This document shows positions 1 to 5,614 of a DNA stretch of 8,417 nucleotides, piece by piece. Source of the stretch: Planctomycetaceae bacterium. Its GTDB lineage: Bacteria; Planctomycetota; Planctomycetia; Planctomycetales; Planctomycetaceae. Positions within the stretch are counted from its first letter, which is position 1, and every line of letters starts with the position of its first letter. The stretch spans positions 21,726 through 30,142 of the forward strand of contig DLVV01000080.1 in NCBI GenBank assembly GCA_003445035.1. The letters are read 5' to 3'. Position numbers and translations under genes: made by a program. Under the pieces are notes generated by a model. The model saw only the letters and a list, made by a program, of their open reading frames with translations. It had not been told where the DNA came from and made no database searches.

Positions 1-93
1 CTCGTCACCTGTCTCGTCACCTGTGGCTGACTCCTCGCCGGCGTCTTCGGCTGCGGTGTCGGCTGCAGGCTCGTCGACGGCTTCGGCTGCGGT
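1..93 (-). repeat. In-frame short direct repeats in the trigger-factor C-terminal tail
   Basis: A perfect 12-bp unit, ctcgtcacctgt on the plus strand, occurs twice in tandem at 1-12 and 13-24. It encodes a repeated Thr-Gly-Asp-Glu unit. A 13-bp unit, cttcggctgcggt, occurs at 45-57 and 81-93, 36 bases apart, so also in frame, and encodes Thr-Ala-Ala-Glu twice. The copies suggest that the acidic tail grew by small in-frame duplications. The window edge cuts the array, so the total copy number is unknown. Confidence 0.75.
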
Positions 94-1635
94 ATCAGAC
101 GATGAGAGGCAGACGGATTGATCGATGGTGGCGACGGGGTCTCGCACCAGCGGCTCCCCTTCGACATCGTTGAACTCGGCGTGTTCGAGAATCACCTCGA
201 TCGATTTCCGTTCGCGGACCTGTGCCTCGAGGTTCTCGATCATTCCGCTCTTGATCAGTCTCGCCCTGAGCCGCCTGGGGTTCTCACCCGACTGCATGGC
301 CATCAACTGGATTTCGGCGTCCAGGTCCGACCCGTCCACCTCGAGTTCCTCTTCCTCGGCAATCCGATCGAGCACGAAGTGCTCCTTGATCGCCTGCCGG
401 GTGGTGGAAATGGCGTGTTGTCGAATCTCGTTTTCCCGGGCCTGGATTTCCTGCGGGGTGAATCCCGCCTGCTGCATCTCGAGGATCTCTCGTCTCAGGG
501 CGTTCTCGGTTTGCTTGGTGACGAGTTCTTCGGGCAGGTCCCAGTCGGCGCTCTCGGTGATCCGTTCCAGCACCTGGCCGCGGGTGTTCTGACGTTGGCC
601 GAACTCGGCCTGGCGTTCGAGAGTTCCCCGCAATGCGTCTTTCAGTGCGTCCTCGTCCTCGACTCCGAGCCGATCGAGAAATTCCGCGTCGAGTTCGGGG
701 AGGTGAGTTTTCTTCACGGCGGTGACAGAGAAAGTCACGCCGAGCGTTTCACCTCGCATGGCGACGTTGTCGGCCTCGGCGGCGACGGTGATCTCCCCGG
801 TACGCTCTTCTCCGGCGGCCACTCCGGCCATCAGTTCGTCGAACCCTTCGAGTTCGGCGTCCTGGAAGCGGAGCACCGAACGCAGTTCGAGCATCGCTTC
901 TTCGATAGTGCGGACGGCTTCGTCACCGTGTGTGAACGCGAGGTCGGCAACGACGGTGTCGCCGGTTTCGGCGGGTCCATCATGATCGTGGAAGTGGGCG
1001 TACTGCAGCAGGAACTGCTGGAGATAGGCGTCGACGTCCTCGTCGGTCACCTCCCGCACCGGCCGGTCGATGGTCAGACCCTTGTAGTCGGGCAGATCGA
1101 ACTCGGGCCGCACCTCCACGTCAAACTCGTATTCGAAATCTCCCTCTTCGGGGATATCGATCATGTCGACGTCGAGATTGGGTTCGTTGATCGGTTCCAG
1201 GTCGTGGTCTTCGGCGAGTTGTTCGAGGCTGCCGACGAGCAGTTTTTGCTTGACCTCGTCGGCCAGTTCACGGCGGAACCTCTTGGCGATCAATCCCGCC
1301 GGCACGTGCCCCTTGCGAAATCCGGGGACCTCGGCGGAGTCGGCCAGTTCCCCGACGGCGACATCGTGGACAGCGTCGATATCGGCGCGAGGCACCTTGA
1401 CGATGACATGACGCAGGCAGGGGCCCGACTCGGTGATCTCGACGTCCAGCGACATCTTCAACGAACCGCCCTCTGGCGACGGCATGTCACCGTCGTCGTC
1501 GTCCGCAGCGGATTCGTCGTCGATGGCGGCCGGGACCTCGGTCACCGACGTCTCGTTTTCGGACACCTCGACCGATTCGGTCTCGGCATCCGTCTCGTCG
1601 CCAGTTTCGGCTGTCGTTTCGTCGTCGAAGATCAT
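1..1635 (-). CDS. tig: Trigger factor, ribosome-associated chaperone / peptidyl-prolyl isomerase (C-terminus runs off the window)
   Basis: Trigger factor binds the large ribosomal subunit at the peptide exit and shields nascent chains in the cytoplasm. The visible 545 codons are open to the window edge with no stop. Residues 1-58 are a very acidic extension. The ribosome-binding domain begins around residue 60 and carries the family signature VPGFRKGHVP at 103-112 (G105 F106 R107 K108). An FKBP-like PPIase region spans about 190-308, and a helical, charged C-terminal chaperone region about 310-500. From about 505 the protein becomes a low-complexity Ala/Glu/Asp/Thr tail. ATG at 1635 is chosen because the acidic N-terminus reads openly with coding-like composition. 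ATG at 1455 (residue 61) would give the classic short N-terminus and remains possible. No Shine-Dalgarno sequence is seen. The gene lies 28 bases after tRNA-Gly and probably shares its promoter. Family assignment is confident; the exact start and end are not. Confidence 0.93.
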   Translation of the reverse strand, partial: MIFDDETTAETGDETDAETESVEVSENETSVTEVPAAIDDESAADDDDGDMPSPEGGSLKMSLDVEITESGPCLRHVIVKVPRADIDAVHDVAVGELADSAEVPGFRKGHVPAGLIAKRFRRELADEVKQKLLVGSLEQLAEDHDLEPINEPNLDVDMIDIPEEGDFEYEFDVEVRPEFDLPDYKGLTIDRPVREVTDEDVDAYLQQFLLQYAHFHDHDGPAETGDTVVADLAFTHGDEAVRTIEEAMLELRSVLRFQDAELEGFDELMAGVAAGEERTGEITVAAEADNVAMRGETLGVTFSVTAVKKTHLPELDAEFLDRLGVEDEDALKDALRGTLERQAEFGQRQNTRGQVLERITESADWDLPEELVTKQTENALRREILEMQQAGFTPQEIQARENEIRQHAISTTRQAIKEHFVLDRIAEEEELEVDGSDLDAEIQLMAMQSGENPRRLRARLIKSGMIENLEAQVRERKSIEVILEHAEFNDVEGEPLVRDPVATIDQSVCLSSSDTAAEAVDEPAADTAAEDAGEESATGDETGDE

Positions 1636-1663
1636 CTCGAATGTCCGTCGGAGAAAAGCAGAG

Positions 1664-1735
1664 AGCGGGAGACGGGATTCGAACCCGCGACATCCACGTT
1701 GGCAACGTGGTGCTCTACCACTGAGCTACTCCCGC
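1664..1735 (-). tRNA. tRNA-Gly, anticodon GCC
   Basis: The minus strand folds into a complete 72-base cloverleaf. The acceptor stem is GCGGGAG with CTCCCGC (7 bp, discriminator T). The D arm is GCTC-AGTGGTA-GAGC. The anticodon stem CCACG/CGTGG encloses TTGCCAA, giving anticodon GCC (plus-strand bases 1701-1703). The T arm GCGGG-TTCGAAT-CCCGT has one terminal G-U pair. The 3' CCA is not encoded, since CTC follows the discriminator, so the end must be trimmed and CCA added enzymatically. A near-consensus promoter lies just upstream, and the trigger-factor gene starts 28 bases downstream on the same strand. Confidence 0.97.
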
Positions 1736-1763
1736 CGACACGCCGCTCTCGGTGGCGGAGTCG

Positions 1764-1791
1764 ATTATAGCGCGGGTGTGGGGGCTTTCAA
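1764..1791 (-). promoter_or_regulatory. Sigma70-type promoter for tRNA-Gly and probably trigger factor
   Basis: On the minus strand TTGAAA (1791-1786) is followed after 16 bases by a perfect TATAAT (1769-1764). The -35 box matches five of six consensus bases. Transcription would start near 1757, about 20 bases before the tRNA 5' end. The bases just after the -10 box (CGACTCCGCC) are GC-rich, as in the discriminators of stringently controlled stable-RNA promoters; that regulatory reading is an inference. A perfect TATAAT stands out in such GC-rich DNA. Confidence 0.82.
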
Positions 1792-1800
1792 GGCAGCCTG

Positions 1801-1823
1801 CCGACCGCCACAACCGTGGTCGG
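1801..1823 (-). terminator. Hairpin just after the oxidoreductase stop, possible weak terminator
   Basis: Five to ten bases after the stop codon of the oxidoreductase gene (1830-1828), the minus strand can pair CCGACC (1823-1818) with GGTCGG (1806-1801). An alternative inner pairing is CCAC with GTGG. No U-run follows, so it is not a classic intrinsic terminator. It could slow read-through or protect the mRNA 3' end before the tRNA promoter. In GC-rich DNA a short stem like this can arise by chance. Confidence 0.3.
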
Positions 1824-1827
1824 TGTC

Positions 1828-2841
1828 TCAGTCGGCCAACTCGATCACCTGTTCGCGACGAGCCGACCGGGCGAGTGCATCGCACATCGTCTGAGTGGCC
1901 ACGGCGTCGTCGATCCAGTCTTGCCGGAGTTCGCCGGACGTCACCGCCTGGCAGAAGTTCTCGACCATTGTCACCTCCTGGATCGGCGTGGGAGCGAGGT
2001 GTTCTCCGACCAGCCCGTTGCGGTCGTGGATCCAGAATCTTGGCTTGTCCTGGTCCCAGGGCCTCAGGAAGTCATCACAGACCAGAGAACCCGCCGTCCC
2101 GGCCACCTCGAACCACTTCCTCAACTCGATGTCAAACCCGCAGTCAAAAGAGGCCATTCGCTGGTCGTCGTACCACAGCAGCGCCGAGAGATTCATATCA
2201 ACACCGCGGAACATCCTGGCCGAGGCGAAGACACGTGTGGGAAGTCCGTCGAAGGCCCACAGCGTGGCACGGCAGCAGTACCAGCCCAGGTCGCCCAGCG
2301 ATCCGCCGGCGGTATCCGGATCGAGGCGGATGTCGTAATCGGGGATCTCGTCGAAACGGAAGGTGAACGCCGAGGTGACTCGCCGGAGTTCACCGACAGC
2401 GCCGGCGACGAGTTGTTCCTTCATCGCTGCAGCCCGGGGGTGGTGCACCCACATCACGCCGTCCATCAGTTGCACGCCGTGCTGGCGGCAGGCGGCAGCC
2501 ATCTCGAGTGCCTCGGCGGTATCGATCCCCAGCGGTTTTTCACACAACACGTGCTTGCCCGCTTCGGCCGCGGCCAGCGTCCAGGCATGGTGCATCGAAT
2601 TGGGCAGCGGAATGTAGACCGCGTCGATCTCGGGATCGTCGATCACACGACGGTAATCCTCGACGCTCCGTGGCACCTGGTGGGCGTTGGCCCACTCGCG
2701 GGCGCGATCACCATCCCGGCTGGCCACCACGTCGAGTCGCGCCCCGCTGGCGGCCTGGATCGCCGGCCCCACCTTTTCGGCAATCCGTGCCGTACCCAGG
2801 ATACCGAAGCGGATCTCCGGCCGGTCGTCCACCTGGTTCAC
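1828..2841 (-). CDS. Gfo/Idh/MocA-family NAD(P)-dependent oxidoreductase
   Basis: This 337-residue cytoplasmic enzyme likely oxidises or reduces a sugar, polyol or dihydrodiol with NAD(P); the substrate cannot be read from sequence. The N-terminal Rossmann fold starts with FGILGTARIA (residues 12-21, GxxGxxxxA pattern). The family signature EKP is at 101-103, with K102 the likely catalytic lysine. The C-terminal alpha/beta domain has GGSLGDLGWY at 179-188, placing D184 and Y188 where the family carries catalytic residues. The MWVHHPR stretch (130-136) and overall layout resemble the dihydrodiol/D-xylose dehydrogenase branch. There is no signal peptide, unlike many exported planctomycete members. 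GTG at 2841 is preferred: it overlaps the kinase stop (GTGA), has GGGAG six bases upstream, and begins the region that matches the family. The frame stays open further upstream, but there it lies antiphase inside the kinase gene and looks non-coding. Confidence 0.92.
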   Translation of the reverse strand: MNQVDDRPEIRFGILGTARIAEKVGPAIQAASGARLDVVASRDGDRAREWANAHQVPRSVEDYRRVIDDPEIDAVYIPLPNSMHHAWTLAAAEAGKHVLCEKPLGIDTAEALEMAAACRQHGVQLMDGVMWVHHPRAAAMKEQLVAGAVGELRRVTSAFTFRFDEIPDYDIRLDPDTAGGSLGDLGWYCCRATLWAFDGLPTRVFASARMFRGVDMNLSALLWYDDQRMASFDCGFDIELRKWFEVAGTAGSLVCDDFLRPWDQDKPRFWIHDRNGLVGEHLAPTPIQEVTMVENFCQAVTSGELRQDWIDDAVATQTMCDALARSARREQVIELAD

Positions 2842-4289
2842 GCGGATCTCCCGGGGCAAGCCGCCAACGCCGACTGGATCTCTCGCTTCAGGTCTCCGAG
2901 CACGATCGGCTGGGCCATCACGCGGGCGGTCTCCGAGACGCTGGCCTCCAGCCGCTTTTCCCAGGCAGACTGGTCCTTGGACAGCACGGCGATCTGGGCG
3001 ATCGGCCGGCCATCGGTCCGTCGAGCCGATTCCTTGAAGCCGGTGACAATTTCCGATCCGATCGCACCGCCCATCATGACCAGGCAATCCGGAGGCGAGG
3101 AATTCAGGCGGTTGAGAGCTCTCTGCAGGTCACCGACCAGCAGCACGCGGAAGCCCCGGCTGGTGAAGAAATCACGGATCAGTTCCTGTTGGGGTGGCCG
3201 GTTCTCCACGAACAGTAGCGTCGGTTCGGTGTCCTCGGTTTTGGTGGTGGAATCCGTGTCGCTGCCGGAGGAACCTTCGAGTCGTTCAATCACCTGGCTG
3301 AGGGCCTGGCTGGCCTGTTCGGGAGACTGGAACCGTGAGAGTGGGTTGAGGTCCATCAAGCGATCGACGGCCTCGACAACGTAGACGGGGAGGCCCGGCC
3401 GGAGCGTGTTGATCGGCCTCACGTTCCGGAAACGGCTGAATTCCTTCCTTTCCTCCCGCGACTTGGTTCCGGGGAAGGGAGATTCTCCTGAAAGCAGTTC
3501 GTAGTAGATCGACCCGAGGAAGTAGATGTCGCTGCGGGGGTCATTGGGTGGAGCCCCGGTATTGTCCTCGAGCGTCGCGTAGTCCAGCGACCGGGCTGCC
3601 CGTTTCTTCGTTCCGCCCGGCTGCAGGGCCTCGTCGGCGGCCAGTCCGAAATCGACCAGCTTGGCTTTGCCGTCGGTGGCCAGCAGCACGTTGGTCTTTT
3701 TCAGGTCCCGGTGAGTCAGTCCCTTGGTCGCCGAGTACCTGAGCCCCTCGGCAACGTCACGGACGATGTGGGTGGCGTCGGTCGGATCGACCGCTCCTCG
3801 GATTTTCATCATGTCACCGAGATTGCCGCCGACGACGAACTCCATCGTGAAGTAATGGAAGTTCTCGACGATTCCCACATCGAAGATCGGCACGAGGTTG
3901 GGGTGTCGCAGTGGCTGCAGCAACTTGGCCTCGCGATGAAATTGCGCGACGGCCTCGGGGTCCTCGGACCACCTTTGCCTGAGCACCTTGACCCCGAGCA
4001 TGTCACCGGTTTCAAGCGAAACGGCGCGGAACACTCTTGCGAAGGTGCCCGATCCGTTGCGATACAGCAGCTTCGCATCACCGAGAACGAAGCCGGTGGT
4101 GTCGCCCTTACGGAGCTTGTTGGCCTGGTAGGTCGTCAGCAGGTTCCGCCGCTCCATCGCATCGATCAGGCCATCGATGGACCGGAGCGCGGTGGGCAAC
4201 TCGCCCAGGCACTGCTGGAGTTCGCCCGCTTCGGCGAGACGGAGACGCAAGAGTTGCTTGGCGAACTCGTTGAGACTCGGGGCAGCCAT
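2838..4289 (-). CDS. Cytoplasmic Ser/Thr protein kinase with C-terminal degenerate receiver-like domain
   Basis: This 483-residue protein has three parts. Residues 1-65 form a charged helical segment ending in an LTTYQANKL linker, a layout I associate with planctomycete kinases. Residues 70-335 are a Hanks-type kinase domain: glycine loop GSGTFARV (79-86), ATP-anchoring K101, helix-C E120, catalytic loop HRDLKKTN (193-200, catalytic D195), DFG at 213-215, helix-F D254 and conserved R319. The usual APE is TLE (239-241), keeping the Glu. After a Ser/Thr/Asp-rich linker (338-356), residues 357-475 look like a response-regulator receiver fold (TLLFVENRP, then PDCLVMM, then IAVLS). It lacks the acidic pair, the phospho-acceptor Asp (Met at the expected position near 405) and the conserved Lys, so phosphotransfer is unlikely. 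There is no transmembrane segment, unlike many bacterial receptor kinases. ATG 4289 is the only good start, without a clear Shine-Dalgarno. The downstream oxidoreductase overlaps by 4 bases and may be functionally linked. Confidence 0.92.
   Translation of the reverse strand: MAAPSLNEFAKQLLRLRLAEAGELQQCLGELPTALRSIDGLIDAMERRNLLTTYQANKLRKGDTTGFVLGDAKLLYRNGSGTFARVFRAVSLETGDMLGVKVLRQRWSEDPEAVAQFHREAKLLQPLRHPNLVPIFDVGIVENFHYFTMEFVVGGNLGDMMKIRGAVDPTDATHIVRDVAEGLRYSATKGLTHRDLKKTNVLLATDGKAKLVDFGLAADEALQPGGTKKRAARSLDYATLEDNTGAPPNDPRSDIYFLGSIYYELLSGESPFPGTKSREERKEFSRFRNVRPINTLRPGLPVYVVEAVDRLMDLNPLSRFQSPEQASQALSQVIERLEGSSGSDTDSTTKTEDTEPTLLFVENRPPQQELIRDFFTSRGFRVLLVGDLQRALNRLNSSPPDCLVMMGGAIGSEIVTGFKESARRTDGRPIAQIAVLSKDQSAWEKRLEASVSETARVMAQPIVLGDLKREIQSALAACPGRSA
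2848..2852 (-). promoter_or_regulatory. Ribosome binding site of the oxidoreductase gene
   Basis: GGGAG on the minus strand lies six bases before the GTG start at 2841, inside the last codons of the kinase gene. With the GTGA stop/start overlap it supports translational coupling of the two genes and decides the start against the second GTG, nine bases further in. Confidence 0.65.
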
Positions 4290-4308
4290 TTGTGGATGGG
4301 GTTGCTAC

Positions 4309-4358
4309 AAAAAAAAACGGAACTGACGACACCCGTCAAATCCGCAAGAATTGACGGG
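4309..4358 (-). terminator. Two overlapping hairpins and a U9 run in the kinase leader (terminator or attenuator-like)
   Basis: Read on the minus strand, CCCGTCAA (4358-4351) can pair perfectly with TTGACGGG (4339-4332) around an 11-base loop. TGACG (4338-4334), part of the same downstream arm, can instead pair with CGTCA (4328-4324) around GGTGT. The second hairpin is followed after six bases by nine T (4317-4309). The two folds exclude each other. The element could end transcripts from the upstream nagA-type gene, or act as an attenuator for the kinase pair. The distance between stem and U-run is longer than in a classic intrinsic terminator, so the function is uncertain. Confidence 0.45.
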
Positions 4359-4403
4359 CAAGAAATCACGGGTGGCGTTGGCCCGTCCCCCCACCGCGAG
4401 TGG

Positions 4404-4431
4404 ATCGTACCAAATTCCATCGGTGTCGCAA
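4404..4431 (-). promoter_or_regulatory. Possible promoter for the kinase/oxidoreductase pair
   Basis: In the 155-base spacer before the kinase gene, TTGCGA (4431-4426) and TACGAT (4409-4404) are 16 bases apart on the minus strand, each matching four of six sigma70 consensus bases. It would give a leader of roughly 110 bases that contains the hairpin/U-run element. The match is modest and could be chance. Confidence 0.3.
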
Positions 4432-4444
4432 GCAACGGGCGAAC

Positions 4445-5614
4445 TCACCCGGACACGGTGCCGTGGCGGACCTCACCCTGGAAGATGGTGGCTGTGATCT
4501 CCAGCGGAGAACCGGGACCGTCGTGACGAAACAGGACGAGGTCGGCGCGAGAGCCCTGTTTCAGTTCGATCGCCTCGAAGCCAAGCAGCCGGGAGGGGTT
4601 GAGTCCGGCCATGTCGAACGCTTCGCGCAGCGAGACCCCCGCGGCGGTCATGGCGTGGGCCACACAGGTGTCGGTCTGCAGGCTGCTGCCGGCCAGCAAC
4701 TGGTCCTGTCCGGCAATCACGATCCGTCCATCCTCGAGGATCTCGACCTGCATCGATCCCTCGTCGTAGACACCCGGCGGACAGCCGGCCAGCCCGGCCG
4801 CGTCGCAGGTGATGATCGTCCGCTCGGTCGATTTCGTTTGCACGATCGTCCGGATCACACTCTCGGGCAGATGGTGCCCGTCGGTGATGATGCTCGCCCA
4901 CAGCCGCGGATCGGCGAGTTGTTCCCAGATGTAGTTGGGGTGGCGGCGGATCGTGCCGTGAGCCCCGTTACCCAGGTGCGTGCTCAGTCGGGCGCCGGCG
5001 TCCACAGCCGCGGTGACCTCGTCGGGTTCGGCGGCCGTGTGTCCGATCGCCACCACCACCCCGTCGGCGGTGACCCGTTCGATGAACTCGACAGCCCCGT
5101 CGACTTCGGCCGCCAGCGTCACCAGCCGGATCCGCCCCCCGGCCGCCTGCTGCAACCGGCTGAACTCGTCGTAGTCGGCCCCGCGGACGTGTTCGAGCGG
5201 GTGGGCACCGCGGGGCCCGTCGACGTCGGAGATGTATGGTCCCTCGAGATGGCAGCCGGGCACCATCGCCTCGACCCAGCTCTCCCGCCGACACGCTTCG
5301 TCGATGGCCCGGAATCCCGCATCGAGCGCTTCGAACGAGGCGGTGATCAGTGTCGGGCACAGCCGCGTGATACCGTGGGCAAAGTGAGGTTCGAGCGTGT
5401 TGATCACCTCGTCGGAGGTCAGCGTGGCGCTGGAGAACCAGGTTCCGGCGTGCCCGTTGATCTGCAGATCCAGCAGCGCCGGGGCGACCAGGGGCCAGTC
5501 GTCGATCGCAGCCGACGGCCAGGCCGGCACGATCCGTCGGATCCGGCCCTCGGCGATCTCGATCGAGACCGGCTCGCGGGTGTCGTAGCGTCGTGCCTGA
5601 ACGGCGAGGCTCAT
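4445..5614 (-). CDS. nagA: N-acetylglucosamine-6-phosphate deacetylase-like amidohydrolase
   Basis: NagA removes acetate from GlcNAc-6-phosphate in the cytoplasm, giving glucosamine-6-phosphate. The 389 residues cover the full family length. Motifs in order: the beta-strand DLQINGHAG (49-57), where only H55 is present rather than a full HxH, as in single-metal NagA types; HLEGPY (122-127) with metal ligand E124; GHTAAEP (191-197) with H192; THLGNG (212-217) with H213; RR at 223-224, a candidate phosphate contact; TDGHH (244-248) with H247; and TCDAAG (269-274) with catalytic D271. LAGSS (307-311) and a final strand region close the barrel. ATG at 5614 overlaps the stop of the asparaginase gene as ATGA and has GAGGAG eight bases upstream. 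Paralogues of this family can act on other N-acyl sugars, and no GlcN-6-P deaminase, kinase or transporter gene is seen here, so the exact substrate is inferred. Confidence 0.88.
   Translation of the reverse strand: MSLAVQARRYDTREPVSIEIAEGRIRRIVPAWPSAAIDDWPLVAPALLDLQINGHAGTWFSSATLTSDEVINTLEPHFAHGITRLCPTLITASFEALDAGFRAIDEACRRESWVEAMVPGCHLEGPYISDVDGPRGAHPLEHVRGADYDEFSRLQQAAGGRIRLVTLAAEVDGAVEFIERVTADGVVVAIGHTAAEPDEVTAAVDAGARLSTHLGNGAHGTIRRHPNYIWEQLADPRLWASIITDGHHLPESVIRTIVQTKSTERTIITCDAAGLAGCPPGVYDEGSMQVEILEDGRIVIAGQDQLLAGSSLQTDTCVAHAMTAAGVSLREAFDMAGLNPSRLLGFEAIELKQGSRADLVLFRHDGPGSPLEITATIFQGEVRHGTVSG

Noticed and set aside
118..1770. Long plus-strand open frame of about 550 codons opposite trigger factor
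   Set aside because: It lies antisense to an unmistakable trigger factor, reads through the tRNA gene (giving the familiar spurious ETGFEPATS peptide) and has no family-like motifs. Long antisense frames are common in GC-rich genes.
2842..3087. Extended N-terminus for the oxidoreductase (open upstream of GTG 2841)
   Set aside because: The extra 82 residues are an out-of-frame reading of the kinase C-terminus (Arg/Asp/Pro-rich). The Rossmann fold begins right after the GTG, which also has the ribosome site.
1816..3384. Plus-strand open frame of about 520 codons opposite the oxidoreductase and kinase
   Set aside because: It spans the ends of two well-supported minus-strand genes, and its composition (Arg/Gly/His/Val) is typical of a reverse-strand shadow.
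4166..4435. Minus-strand frame of 89 codons starting in the kinase leader
   Set aside because: Most of it lies out of frame within the kinase N-terminus, it is Ser/Pro-rich like a shadow frame, and no ribosome site supports it.
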